The translations under genes were made by a program, and so were the position numbers. A stretch of 38,143 nucleotides of DNA from Perkinsus marinus ATCC 50983. Its lineage: Eukaryota > Perkinsozoa > Perkinsida > Perkinsidae. Below are positions 22,298 through 33,598 of the stretch, piece by piece. Within the stretch, counting starts at the first letter, position 1. Each line of letters opens with the position of its first letter. Below the pieces are notes generated by a model. The model was not told the origin of the DNA. It saw nothing but the letters and a program-made list of their open reading frames with translations, and did no database searches. Where the stretch lies: NCBI RefSeq assembly GCF_000006405.1, contig NW_003209678.1:160806-198948 (forward strand), in the 5' to 3' direction.

Positions 22298-22447
22298 AAG
22301 GAATATATGTCTGTTTTTCTCAGCTGAGCTCAGGAGTTTCCTCACTAGTTGTAGACATTCCGGCGAGAATAAGCCAGCAAGAAGACCGAAGATATCCATA
22401 TTGTCACCAACACATGTAGTTGACCATAAGCGTATTTTCCAATACTG
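22298..22447 (-). mobile_element. Family B MITE upstream of the large gene
   Basis: Reverse copy about 45 bp above the proposed start codon at 22252, so it may lie in the promoter or 5' leader. Confidence 0.65.
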
Positions 22448-23961
22448 CTGGGCATCTCGAGCTCGGTTGTGTTGCCTATAACCTCGACACACGCATACAC
22501 AAAGTCAGTGGAGCATCCTAATCCATTATAGCGCTAAGTGCTTCTACGGCGGTTCCAATAGCCACCAACGACCCGATACGATCCGTCCACATACGCATAT
22601 TAGCCTTTCTTCTGAATTGACTGAATATGAATCCTATAACGCTACACATGGTCGTAATATAAATTTGGTCTTTTCAGCGGAGATCATGAGCAGTGCGAAG
22701 GCTGTGCGTGTTGAATGGATAATCACATGATCCTAAGGCTTACTCTGAACTTATATAATTGGCCACCAGTGATGCTTTTACGATGACATGGTATCTTGCC
22801 AACTCCACGAGTGCTTTTGTGAGAAGCCTATTATTAGCCTATCAGATACCGCACCTCGGAACCATAATGGGAGCTCGTGCAATACTCCTATTTACTTGTT
22901 AACTCGGTTCGAGTGAGTATTATTAAATAATAGCGGGAGATCGATAGTGATATTAAATAATTGTTGCGATCAAATTTTGATCGCATGCCATTTCAGCATG
23001 TCGTCACAAGACAGAGTGGACCACTTCGGGAATCGTTCGAAACGCCTCTCAAAGGTTCTACGGACGATCTCCTTCGTGCTCGATTTCGTTGTGAATCGGT
23101 TCCATTGTATAACTGACGAAGAAGCCCATCTCAGCCCTCGTCGCTGAGAATGAGCACTTATAATCAGTCTAACGCATTGGCCACACTGAGCCTGTAACTT
23201 AGGAGCTGCTCCTTGAGACGCACCTCAAAAATAGGAATTCCCTACGCTACTCACTTAAGGAGCGCTTCCTTATAACTTTTCATTTTTACGGAGCGTAAGG
23301 AACTCCTTCTTTCAAGGTACGCCTTAAGGAGCCTAAGGACCTGCTCCTTATTGTTCTTGTTCTCTGATAACAACTCAAGTCTTCGTAAGATGGTGTAAGG
23401 TAGGCTAGGCTAGTGGTATTGGTGACGACTGATGACAGATTCACAGCAGAGTGAACAAGAAAGAGGTCAACAAAGTATGATGCGAGCTGGGCGTAGCCTC
23501 ACGTTTCACAACTTTCCCACTTCCATCTCGTAGATGGAACATTACTGATAAAAGCGGAGCGATGCGGCGCGCGCCAGAGTCATGTTATCTTCCTCCGTGC
23601 GGAATTAAAAAACTTAGGTATATCTCGCTACTCTAATACTTATTGTAAACACGACGGGGAAAATGTGTAGATAATCGGAAATGGTTCCCGATTATCCGGT
23701 TTCCATTGTGATACTCTGCGCTTGCACTGTCTGCGCACGCGTGCAGCGTTCATAATTCACGAAGTCCGCACGCGTGAGGCTCACGCCGTGAGCAGACCGC
23801 ACGAATTGTAGATCTTTTAGAACAAGAAGAATCTAAAATTCCGAAACGCATCTACACGTCTTTGAAAACTGGCCCGGATTTGAGGGAAACTCCCCAATCT
23901 TAGTCAAAACCCGCATATACAATACTCTGCCTGAGTTAGGCCCGTTTGTGCGGCCGTGTTG
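22448..23961. other. Spacer upstream of the large gene, no gene seen
   Basis: No convincing exon. The 66-residue open frame at 22947-23147 shows no family features. Bases 23187-23345 hold a TAAGGAGC-rich inverted-repeat element. Confidence 0.4.
23187..23345. repeat. TAAGGAGC-rich repeat element, copy 1
   Basis: Begins CCTGTAACTTAGGAG and repeats TTAAGGAGC and its complement GCTCCTTA in both orientations. It is related to 30718-31005. Confidence 0.6.
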
Positions 23962-24013
23962 TTCTGCCCCCTTTTCCGTTTAGGAATATGCACATGCGTG
24001 CAAGTTGCTCACC

Positions 24014-24062
24014 GAAGCTGTGAGTCTCGGTTCGTCAAACGAACTGAGACTGACAGCTTCGT
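24014..24062. repeat. Strong hairpin upstream of secreted gene copy 1
   Basis: CGAAGCTGT…ACAGCTTCG encloses AGTCTCGGTTCGT and ACGAACTGAGACT around a CAA loop. The counterpart in the other arm (34303-34346) keeps the inner stem. Confidence 0.7.
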
Positions 24063-24195
24063 GACTGACAGCTCCGACGACTCCATCTCGATTGGATAAT
24101 ATCTTAGTGGTTTTGTCGTTCCACTATCTAAGTCAGTTTTTCCTTTTTGAGTCCAAATGGCATCTCAGAGTAGCGTGGTAAATGCGGGGGCCGTA

Positions 24196-24262
24196 GAAAA
24201 ACCCGCACAAGATGCCGAGCGGAGTTCGGCACGCAAGTTGTAACTTCCAACTTGTGCGGGCA
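24196..24262. repeat. Nested inverted repeats in the leader of secreted gene copy 1
   Basis: ACCCGCACAAG pairs with CTTGTGCGGGC, and CAAGTTG pairs with CAACTTG inside it. The opposite arm has the same structure. Copy 3 keeps only its downstream edge, so the structure is not needed for the gene's conservation. Confidence 0.6.
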
Positions 24263-24303
24263 TCTTCTATGGATTGTAGTGTTGCGTTGAACGGGCCAGA
24301 ATT

Positions 24304-24353
24304 GTAAGTACTATCCCTTGTATAGAATGATATTATAGGACTATTTGCTGTAG
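24304..24353 (+). other. 50-nt intron in the 5' leader, copy 1
   Basis: GTAAGTACTATCCC…TTTGCTGTAG, ending 17 nt before the ATG. Exactly 50 nt in all three copies (34018-34067 minus; 37473-37522), with only a few substitutions. Confidence 0.7.
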
Positions 24354-24370
24354 GTTTCTTAATCGAATCC

Positions 24371-24778
24371 ATGCTCAACCGTCTTCTCCATCTCATACTC
24401 GTCGGTGTTGCCCTATCCCACGAGCTCAATGGTTCATATTTTCTGGCCGTGTCTAAACCTTATTTGGATCTGGTTTATACATTCTCAAATGATGTCAAAT
24501 CAGTGGAGGTTAGTTTCTACTGTGCGCTGGGTCCCAGACCAATTAGAGCGACCTTCCCTGTCCACAAGGTGTCCGATTCGCTCTACTGGATAATAATAGC
24601 CCAAAGTGATCACTGGCCCGCGTTCATTAGAAGCTTCAAGCAAAGATGCGAGGATTACCTACCTCTGGATACAAGGGACTTGTGGGATATAAAGTACGAT
24701 ACTAAGTTCGATCACCCGTCTATTCACCTCAAGGGAAAATGGTGGGAGCTGGCACACCGAGAACCTCCTTCCCATTAG
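24371..24778 (+). CDS. Secreted variable protein family, copy 1
   Basis: An intact 135-residue protein. Residues 1-16 (MLNRLLHLILVGVALS) form a signal peptide with likely cleavage near ALS-HE, so the product is probably exported. Two cysteines, C51 and C93, are kept in all three family members and may form a disulfide. Residues 1-24 and about 109-135 (KFDHPSIHLKGKW…HREPPSH) are nearly identical to the other copies, while residues 25-108 vary heavily. No known domain is recognised. A 50-nt leader intron precedes it. Roles such as host-interaction effector or variable antigen are guesses based on secretion and variability. Confidence 0.75.
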   Translation: MLNRLLHLILVGVALSHELNGSYFLAVSKPYLDLVYTFSNDVKSVEVSFYCALGPRPIRATFPVHKVSDSLYWIIIAQSDHWPAFIRSFKQRCEDYLPLDTRDLWDIKYDTKFDHPSIHLKGKWWELAHREPPSH

Positions 24779-24856
24779 TTGATATTGTTTCGATAGTAGA
24801 ATCCTCAGCGTATCAAACGCTTTGGTTAACCATCATTCAGACCTTTGTTGGTCGTC

Positions 24857-24877
24857 CAATTTGCTAATAGCAAATTG
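24857..24877. repeat. 21-bp palindrome after secreted gene copy 1
   Basis: CAATTTGCTA-A-TAGCAAATTG, perfect. It is conserved after all three family genes (33503-33523, 38026-38046), 80-110 bp past the stop, so it may be a 3'-UTR hairpin. Confidence 0.75.
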
Positions 24878-25068
24878 CTGTTTTTTTGCGAGTACGTTGA
24901 ACATTTCTGGATGGGCCGTCTCCAACTCTAGGAGCTTTTTCATACAATACCGTGGCGTCGACTCTTCGAGTGTCATAGTGATCGTAGTTATTTCATTAAG
25001 TATTGACGACGCTTCGCGACTCATCCATCTGTAACCTTTCTTTCCCGTCTTTGCTTTCGGAGTAGATA

Positions 25069-25275
25069 ATGCCTACTTACGAGCGGATCAATATTCTTCT
25101 CCACGCTTTACCTTATTCCCTGTATGTCTGCGTGGTTATAAGCGGATCTTTCATATACCCTTGTTTCGATTCTATCAACAGGAGGACATCAGTTGAGTGG
25201 TCAACGCCTCTCGTCGTGAATACAAAAGACAATCTTTGCATACGGTACGATTGTCTGTGGACTTTACCTCCTTGA
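25069..25275 (+). other. 68-residue open frame conserved in both arms
   Basis: Reads MPTYERINILLHALPYSLY… with a hydrophobic N-terminal half and two frame-preserving copies (the other at 33105-33311 minus). Between copies I count about six amino-acid changes and three silent changes, which gives no sign of purifying selection. It may be noncoding. Confidence 0.25.
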
Positions 25276-25504
25276 CCTTTGGGATCGCCTTGTGTTACAC
25301 CAGTTAGGGGACAACTCCTATTGGAATCTAAACTTCCCATGGAGATGGAATCGGGCCCCTATCTGGCCACATCTACTGAGACAACTTCGATAAATACAGA
25401 AGGGAATATCATATTTCGAATATGAGCGCTGACTGACTGTTTCATCATGTGCGTGGCTTTCTTTGCTTGGGATGTCCGGGCAATGGTTTGAGAGTTGAAA
25501 AGGT

Positions 25505-25580
25505 TATCAACTAACGTCAACTAAGGTCCCTTCCATTATGGAAGGGGCGGTTGCCAACAGCCAACGCCCCCTTGGCTAAC
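25505..25580. repeat. Paired hairpins conserved in both arms
   Basis: CCCTTCCATTATGGAAGGG forms one stem; GGGGCGGTTG and CAACGCCCC form a second next to it. The right arm preserves both at about 32808-32865. It could be structured RNA or transposon ends. Confidence 0.5.
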
Positions 25581-25633
25581 ACGGAACATGGAATGGGTAA
25601 GATAGACCTCAGCACGGCCAACTCGGACCTCGG

Positions 25634-25975
25634 TTAGAGTCTTTGGACTCTGCTCTGGGATTTTGGCCAGCCGCAGAGAATTGCGGCACGTAGATGCTGA
25701 GGGCAAGCAAAATTACTCCCTTGGGGAGTATACGTTCTAGGAAGAAGGTTTTTACCTTTGCCCGTATTGTGCAATTGATTTGCACGTGACAACAGCGAAT
25801 GGAACGACGAGACTGATAGACAATTGACCAGTGTGGACGGAGTCACATACCAACGCAACCAGCCTCGACGATATGTGACACAATTACTCGACGACTCCTT
25901 TTCAGCGATAACGAAATACTCCAATGAACGAAGGTAGATCGAAACTTTCGGGGTGAAACTATTTGAGGAGCCCAA
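25634..25975 (-). other. 113-residue open frame in the left arm
   Basis: Begins MGSSNSFTPKVSIYLRSLEY. The right-arm copy (from 32403, plus strand) carries a 4-bp insertion near 32640 that shifts its frame. With one copy shifted and no recognised domain, it may not be a gene. Confidence 0.25.
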
Positions 25976-26079
25976 GGGCAGTACTACATCGACTCGATGT
26001 ACAGCCCAGAGGCTCGGACTAAGCCATGAATAGCTTAAAGATAGCGCCTACAATAACCAAAACTGTGATGACTGAGTCA

Positions 26080-26176
26080 TGTGGCGTAATACTCAGTGGG
26101 AAATGGGATATTCGCGCTATGCAGTAGCCGTGGAATATATTTTTCACTATTGTATTTCGTATCATGGGTGAAACCC
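26080..26176 (-). mobile_element. Family C MITE in the left arm
   Basis: Degenerate, ending GGGTGAAACCCCA. Its partner in the right arm is at about 32200-32295, so it predates the duplication. Confidence 0.6.
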
Positions 26177-26319
26177 CACTGATGACATACCTCTGATCGG
26201 CATGGTGAGATCTACTCGAGGAAAGCTGAAATTTCTTTACTCATTCGCACACCCCTCATTAGAAATTTAAGAAAATTTTTATCAAAAAACACTTTTTTTC
26301 GAAAAAAATAGCCTATATG

Positions 26320-26425
26320 AGAACTCGGCCAAACATATACAGAGATCGAAGATAATTTACAGAATTTTTCATTGTTGTCACCAACACGTAGTGGAAAATG
26401 TTGATATTTTCCAACACTGGTGTTG
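26320..26425 (-). mobile_element. Family B MITE, deleted, left arm
   Basis: Keeps TGTCACCAACACGTAG and TTCCAACACTGGTG but lacks the CTCAGCTGAGG end that the right-arm partner (about 31735-31885) retains. Confidence 0.55.
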
Positions 26426-26571
26426 CATCTCGAAACGGACAATTCAGTGTACACATACTTTGTTTCGATAAGTCGATTCACGCTTATCATCTCGAAAACT
26501 CAACAGCTCATCGAAAAAAAATTTAACAGTAATTGTAGAAAGACCTGCAGACTGCAGGCTGCAGTACAGTA

Positions 26572-26692
26572 GAGTTTCACCCGTGGTATGAAAAACACTA
26601 GTTCAAAACATACTTCACGATTACAGCATATCGCGAACATCGCGTTTTTCACCGAGTTTTACTCCACTTCATGCGGAACGGGTGAAACCCCA
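26572..26692 (-). mobile_element. Family C MITE, left arm inner part
   Basis: Bounded by GAGTTTCACCCG and CGGGTGAAACCCC. Partner at 31505-31622. A further shortened copy lies at 26795-26872, partner about 31325-31415. Confidence 0.65.
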
Positions 26693-27159
26693 ATAATCAA
26701 ATCCCACAACGTAGCAGACTGTCAACAGAAATGAGCTGCACTGTGCATGGGAGGCAGTATTTCGGTGACACGTGGGCAGTGAAGTACTCGTGGAGTTTCA
26801 CCAGTGATATGGGAAACACTAGTGAAAAACACAGTTCACATTTCACTTCGCGAGTAAAAACGGGTGAAACTGCAAGTACTCTCAAGCAGGCGGAAGGCCA
26901 AACTCGGACGCCGAAACACTACCACTTTCAGATCCGCTCGAGCAACCATCGCTAGAAAAGTATGAAGCCGATGACACACATACACGCATTGGAGTTTTAC
27001 TCCTGATGTGAAAAACACATCGCGTGAAATACGTGATGTGTTTCACGTGAACTGGGCTGATTTGTCCGATGTAATTCGCCGAGTATTTTCATTTCACTTC
27101 ATATCGCGTTTTTTACATGGGAAGGATGACCACATTGTCAGGTTATTGTGCGTGAAGTG

Positions 27160-27232
27160 AAGGTTGTGTGCAGGTCCTGCCCTGCAGGAAGCCTTGTGTA
27201 GACTTTTTCGGAGACACCTGCACACAATCCTT
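27160..27232. repeat. Inverted repeat ahead of an unrecognised coding region
   Basis: AAGGTTGTGTGCAGGT and ACCTGCACACAATCCTT pair across about 40 bp. It lies about 90 bp upstream of the ATG at 27324, so it could be a promoter-proximal structure or an element end. Confidence 0.6.
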
Positions 27233-27323
27233 GATACTTAGCCTGACCTTTAGCTAGCTACTTAGTCTTGCTATATACTGCTGTTTTTACTAAGTTACTG
27301 GAAACTACATTGTTGTGTTCATC

Positions 27324-28603
27324 ATGGCTCCTAAGACCAAGGCCAATCATGGTGCATCATCCGTCTCTACAACGACTGCTACGGTTGTATTACAAACAAA
27401 CCCTGCTAAGCGAGTTCGTAATGCTTTATCCGCTATCCAGGAAAGTGGTGAAGCAGACCTGGACAGCCAGTGGGGGCATCTGCAGAGTGAGTCTACATAT
27501 AGACAATTGGTTGCAGTTGTAGGAATAGCATCTAGCTCAGTGGCGTGGGCGAGTTTGAGCTACTCGGTTGCGGGAAAAGATATTGGCCCCGATCCAGCAG
27601 CGTTTCATTCAGCCTGCAAATTAGCACGCCACCCTTTAGCTACCAAAGATGACTCTTTTGGCCCAGAAGAAGGATATGCTACCTTCAAGTATGAAGCATT
27701 TCGTCAAAAGCTGAGTTCTGCCACTGCAAAAGTGTCCGGTCCGAATTGGCCACTATTGTTGGTTGGTTTAGCTGCTTATCTCCCTGAGACAGTTGTGGAT
27801 GCTGCCTTGAGGGAAAAGCTCCGTTTTCTACTCATGAAGACTAATGGAGAAGGTGGGGAATACGTTGATGCGGACTCTAAGCTTCTACTTTGGGCGAAAA
27901 TTGGAGAAGAAGTTGGTAGAGATGGGTATGATGCTGAGGTTGTCCATGACTATTTTGTGAAATGGTTGGATGTCCTCAAATCTCTATCGTGCTCTGGTAA
28001 AGAGATGGAGGGAGTTTCAAGAAGCAGAATCCCCTCGAGAGAACAATCCGGTTCCATTATTAGGTAGATGGACGTCTCTGAGATTTCGACGGATACCATT
28101 AACGCGTGCCTTCAGTGAAGAAAGAAGGTTGGCTGCTCGTCTCTCATCGCCCAGTGATGAAGCAAGTAGTGATATGTCTGCTATTAAGCTCTCTTTCGCT
28201 TTGCGAAGGAAGAACCTTGCCTTGACTGTGCGTTCATGCAAATCAGTGGCAGGTAATGTTGGTGTTAATGAACTCGCAAGAAGAATTGAGAAGAAGGCGA
28301 AGTCTGAAACGGCTTGTATTGACTTATTTCAGGACTTTGTGACTGCCAATAGTAGTGGTACCATTGACGAGTATTTTGCTGTGGATTGGATTCGACTATA
28401 CTGAGAAGGAGAAGCCCCCTGCCCCTCCTGCTGCTAAGTCTGGTGACTTATGCGATGTACAACTCGGCAACAAATTTGGAAATTACTCGAAATATCTGGT
28501 TATGTACAACTCTCGTGCAGAAGATGCGGTGTTCGTCGTGGCACGACGTAGTGAGGTATGGGCATCGGGAGTTCTTGGCGTCCCCGACTCGCCACGTATA
28601 TAA
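27324..28603 (+). CDS. Unrecognised coding region between the inverted arms
   Basis: The longest open frame in the window starts here (MAPKTKANHGASS), about 247 residues to 28067. It is rich in Ala, Ser, Lys and Glu, with helix-like stretches such as LREKLRFLLMKTNGEGG and VHDYFVKWLDVL. Coding-like sequence continues in other frames to about 28603 (for example LARRIEKKAKSETACIDLF), so short introns or decay are both possible; I did not try to settle which. Codon use and GC differ from the AT-richer surroundings. No domain or family is recognised. It has no copy elsewhere in the window. Confidence 0.5.
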
Positions 28604-29775
28604 TTGAGGTATGCTGCGGGAATCCCGCACCCACGCATGTTCCCGCGAGGAGTCACCGGGGCGCACCCGTGCCGGGATTCCCGGATCTAGTGTGCTACGC
28701 TTATGCACGGTATTCCGCTTGAGGCTCACGGCCTCAAGCTCTCAAAACTAAGTTTTGAAAACTCTGAAAGTCCAGTCTACATTATTTTGAGGTAAGACGC
28801 TTATCGTACGACTCACGCGCCACAAATTGTAGCGCGCGCCTATACAACGGAATCACCTTTGAATAATTCAAGTTGCATTCGTAGGACGAGGAGAGTTCAG
28901 CCTGGACTGCTCAGGTTACGTTGCTCACACGTGATATAGAGGATTTGGAAATATAGGACGGGGGTATGTACTACATACTATGTAGTGGAACTATATGGTT
29001 GATCCGAATTCGAAAACTCCTATGGTCGAAAACAAGTTATGAATTGAATGATACCATTTAATCAAATTGTCTAGGGTCTACACTCACCTATAGACTATTA
29101 CCGTAATGACATCACGCTGTTGCCTCAGCGATATACCCATAACGGTGAAGAATTGGGCTAGCCGCTAGCGCATATTTTCGTGGCGAGCAGTCACGTGCTC
29201 CTGATCAGCATGGATTTCAACTTAAAATTTTCAAATAATCCGGAACACGGACTGCGGGGACCCGGAATGCGGGAACCCAGTTTCCCCGGCCGGGACATCC
29301 GGGAAGGTTTCTAGCCGGGTCGGCAAATAAACGGAAAAGGGGCGTGAGGCGGGAAAATCAAATTTTTTCGCGGCCCGGCCGCTAACGGCCCGGGCCGTGG
29401 CGGGGCGATTCACGGCGCCGGGCCGAGTTTTTGTGCCCATACCCCACTGCCGCAGTGCAGACACTATTCAACCACACGCACTTTTCTTTGTTGGGGACAA
29501 TGGTATGGTTCCCAATAAATCAAATTATTCAATCATTTCAATCAAAAATAATCCTTCACAATCTTTCATCATTCATTCGTATATCTATATCAATTTGAGA
29601 ATTCTATCATCCTCGCTTCGAGTCCTCCTTATTTCCTTGCGAAGTCTAAGGAAGTCGCGATCTGAGCCCCTGTTGAACCTCAGCAGGTAGATGATGGTTG
29701 GACACATTTCCCTCCAGCAGGCAGCTTCCCAGAACGGCCGTGTTGGGTACTCCTCAGGACTATATCCACTGGATA
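28604..29775. other. Spacer with GC-rich repeats, no gene seen
   Basis: 28612-28690 holds inverted CGGGAATCCCG-type repeats, and 29240-29440 is markedly GC-rich (CCGGG/CCCGG motifs). No exon is convincing. Confidence 0.4.
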
Positions 29776-30408
29776 TTATCCAGATGAGGCTTCAAAGAGT
29801 GAGACCCTGCCTAATTGGCAGGGATCTCCCGAGAGAACCACTGGGAGGCCTCCAAACGGCATGTGGCTATAAGGCGCCCCTCGACGGATAATCTTGATGG
29901 TTTCCGATATAGCATTGAATACACTGGCGTGTACTGTTCCCACTTCATCCACGAAAATGACCGCTCCACCCTTCAGGCGCTGCTCTTCTTCACTACCCTT
30001 GATACCTCTCACCATCCTCCTCGTAAGTTCTGCTATCGAACGCATGCATGCATTATCGCCAACAACTCCAGTATCATCAAAAGCTAGTCGGAAGTAGGAG
30101 ATGATTGTCAAACCACCGACTTGCTTCGCCGACATCCCACTCCAGGCTAATACTACCTGGTCGGCCGTACTGCTCCTCATCTCGCTGATTATCGAGTTCG
30201 GGAGGAAAGATTTTTCGCTTCCGGCATCGCCGGTGATGAAGAAGTAGCGCCCATCAGAGTTTCTCTTGTTGTCAACGTAGAATTGATACTTATTATAATT
30301 GATACTTCTTGAATGCCTTGTGCTGATCTGGGCCCAAGCCGTTAATCTCGTCGACATGCCATCTGGCAGATTGACTGAGAGAGAAGGCTCACAACCCTGC
30401 AACATCAT
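29776..30408 (-). pseudogene. PIF1-type helicase fragment
   Basis: A 210-residue frame with the start of a PIF1 ATPase domain in the right order. Walker A is GDAGSEKS (residues 60-67), followed by WSGMSAKQVGGLTIISYF (the STGIAA…GGxTIHSxF region), Walker B VIFVDEVGTV (about 151-159) and motif III MPFGGLPVVLSGDPCQL (about 183-199). The family norm for Walker A is GxxGTGKS, so a glutamate replaces the conserved glycine. The C-terminal half with motifs IV-VI is absent. PIF1 enzymes unwind DNA; such fragments commonly come from Helitron transposons or host PIF1 copies. This one is broken and likely inactive. Confidence 0.75.
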
Positions 30409-30717
30409 CGTTCACAACTGTTGAGTTGGAAGGTATAAGCTTGTTTCGGCAAGGGTGGTGAGAAATCAGGAACTTCAACCCTCACACATATTGTCGGATT
30501 TCGGTCAAAATGTTCTCTTGGATGGTATGTCTTGCTGACTATCGGAAGCTTGCTGGATCGATCCCTGGGGGTGCAAATCTTCTTTCAATGTGAATGTTCT
30601 CTTGGTTGGTATGTCTTGCTAACAGTCGGAAGGTCGCAGGATAGATTGCAGGATCCCTGGTTGCCGATACATTCGGTTTTGGCCCCGTAAACCAGGGTTA
30701 GGTTGAGCCGGACCAAC

Positions 30718-31005
30718 CTTACGCTCCTAAGGCGATTTTCTTAAGGACCTTAATGAGCGACTCCTAAGGTTTATAAGGTGCAGCTCCTTAGCCTCGTTCC
30801 TTAAGGATCTTACGTAAGGTCCCTAGCCTCCTAATTTTAAGGAATCCTTACGCTTCCTAAGTTAATAACTTAGAGTTATAGTTTGAAGTATAACTTGAAG
30901 TTATAAATTATAACTTATAACTTATAAGGAGGCGCTCCTCCCTTAAGGATCTTACGCTCCTTCCTTGAGGAAGGCCTCCTAAGTTACAGGTCCACTGAAC
31001 ACCTC
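30718..31005. repeat. TAAGGAGC-rich repeat element, copy 2
   Basis: Alternating CTTAAGGA, TAAGGAGC and GCTCCTTA motifs, a TATAACTTATAACTTATAA run near 30895-30925, and the end CTCCTAAGTTACAGG. That end is the inverse of the start of 23187-23345. Confidence 0.6.
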
Positions 31006-31142
31006 TTGAGCCTGCCATCACCACATATCTCGTTATCACTCGCTTATGACCACTAGGTTACCATATTGGAGAATAGATAGCGTATAGTAGTAGAGCAGCT
31101 TCCTGATGTTTTTCATATCACGGGTGAAACTCCGGTGCGTGT

Positions 31143-31300
31143 TAATTTGATATGCAAATGTGTGTTATATTCCAAAATCTTATATCGCAATATAAACATT
31201 GCTACGAACATGTGATGTGATAATAGTAACCTTTCGAGACTATGATAGCTATCATGATAGCGAAAGTGTCACTATCATAATCCGGAATAGAAAATGCGTC
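31143..31300 (-). mobile_element. Family A MITE, right arm only
   Basis: Begins AATTTGATATGCAAATGTG and has an altered central hairpin. The left arm has other sequence at this point (about 26905-26985), so it arrived or replaced sequence after the duplication. Confidence 0.7.
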
Positions 31301-31504
31301 TTAGTTGGCTCTCCGCTCTTAAGAGTAATGCAGTTCACCCGTTTTGCGTCGCGAAGTGACATGTGAACTGTGTTTTCACTAGTGTTTTCCATATCACGGG
31401 TGAAACTCGGCGGGTATTGCACCACCCACGTGTCATCGAAGTGCTGCCTCTCATGCACAATGCAGCTCATTTCTGTTGACAGTATGCTACACTGTGGCAT
31501 TTGA

Positions 31505-31622
31505 TTATTGGAGTTTCACCCGTTCCACGTGAAGTGGCGTGAAACTCGCTGAAATACGTGATATTCGCGATATGCGGTAATCGCGAAATACGTTTTTCAT
31601 CTCCTGGGTGAAACTCCAATGC
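31505..31622 (+). mobile_element. Family C MITE, right arm
   Basis: The cleanest C copy: TTGGAGTTTCACCCG … GGGTGAAACTCCAA, with inverted ends of about 15 bp. Confidence 0.75.
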
Positions 31623-33598
31623 ATTGTTGGTCTTCTCACAATCGTTATTCGATTTTTTTTGATGCACTATTGAGTTTTTCGGATAGCAGACGCGAAGCAT
31701 GTGTACAATGAACTGTCCGTTTTCAGATGCAACACCAGTGTTGGAAAATATCAACTTTATCCACTACGTCTTGGTAAAAACAATAAAAATTTCTGTATAT
31801 TTTTGCCCGAGTTCTTATATAGACTCTAATAGTGAGTGTAGAAACTCCTACATTCAGCTGAGGGAAGCGAACATATTTCCCTTCGACACTGACGAGGGGC
31901 ATGCGATCGCGTCGAGCGATTATTTCAATTCTGACTGGTTACCTTTTCCGTGATCTCAATACGCTGAGGTATGCCATCAGTACTATATGTTAACTCCGAT
32001 TCACGACTGAAGCGAGCTTCTAATGCATTGGAAGGAATACACTGAATACATTGAAAACAACTGAAAAGATCATTTTTGAAAAAACGTGTTTTTTGATAAA
32101 AATTTCCTTAAATTTCTAATGAGGGGTGTGCGAATGAGTAAAGAAATTTCAGCGTTCCTCGAGTAGATTTCACCATGCCGATCAGAGGTATGTCGTCAGT
32201 GAAGTTACACTCGTGATATGAAATACAATTGTGAAAAATATATTCCACGGCTACTGCATAGCGCGAATATCCCATTCCCCACTGAGTATTACGCCACATG
32301 ACTCAGTCATCACAGTTTTGGTTATTGTAGGCGCTATCTTTAAGCTTTTCATGGCTTAGTCCGAGCCTCTGGGCTGTACATCGAGTTGATGTAGTACTGC
32401 CCTTGGGCTCCTCAAATAGTTTCACCCCAAAAGTTTCGATCTACCTTCGCTCATTCGAGTATTTCGTTATCGTTGAAAAGGAGTCGTCGAGTAATTGTGT
32501 CACATATCGTCGAGGCTGGTTGCGTTGGTATGTGTCTCCGTCCACACTGGTCAATTGTCTATCAGTCTCGTCGTTCCATTCGCTGTTGTCACGTGCAAAT
32601 CAATTGCACAATGCGGGCAAAGGTAAAAACCTTCTTCCTAAGGAGAACGTATACTCCCCAAGGGAGTAATTTTGCTTGCCCTCAGCATCTACGTGCCGCA
32701 ATTCTCTGCGGCTGGCCAAAATCCCAGAGCAGAGTCCAAAGGCTCTAACCGAGGTCCGAGTTGGCCGTGCTGAGGTCTATCTTACCCATTCCATGTTCCG
32801 TGTTAGCCAACGGGGCGTTGGCTGTTGGCAACCGCCCCTTCCATAATGGAAGGGACCTTAGTTGACGTTAGTTGATAACCTTTTCAACTCTCAAACCATT
32901 GCCCGGACATCCCAAGCAAAGAAAGCCACGCACATGATGAAACAGTCAGTCAGCGCTCATATTCGAAATATGATATTCCCTTCTGTATTTATCGAAGTTG
33001 TCTCAGTAGATGGGGCGAGATAGGGGCCCGATTCCATCTCCATGGGAAGTTTAGATTCCAATAGGAGGTCCTCTAACTGGTGTAACACAAGGCGATCCCA
33101 AAGGTCAAGGAGGTAAAGTCCACAAAAAATCGTACCGTATGCAAGGATTGTCTTTTGTACTCACGATGAGAGGGGTTGACCACTCAGCTGATGTCCTCCT
33201 GTTGATGGAATCGAAACAAGAGTATATGAAAGATCCGCTTATAACCACGCAGACATACAGGGAATAAGGTAAAGCGTGGAGAAGAATATTGATCCGCTCG
33301 TAAGTAGGCATTACCTACTCCGAAAGCAACGACGGGAGAGAAATGTTACAGATGGATGAGTCGCGAAGCGTCATCAATACTTAATGAAATAACTACGATC
33401 ACTATGACACTCGAAGAGTCGACGCCACGGTATTGTATGAAAAAGCTCCTAGAGTTGGAGACGGCCCATCCAGAAATGTTCAACGTACTCGCATAAAAAT
33501 AGCAATTTGCTATTAGCAAATTGGACGACCAACAAAGGTCTGAATAATGGTTAACCAAAGTTGATACGCTGAGGATTCTACTGTCGAAACAATATCAA

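Larger units (their letters stand above)
23962..27025 (+). repeat. Left arm of a ~3-kb inverted duplication
   Basis: Matches the reverse complement of 31095-34400 almost throughout: the hairpin near 24014, the secreted-protein gene, the segments at 25069 and 25634, and the MITE-rich inner end. Differences are substitutions plus a few indels; the right arm has about 230 bp more near 31820-32050 and a family A copy at 31143-31300. Confidence 0.85.
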
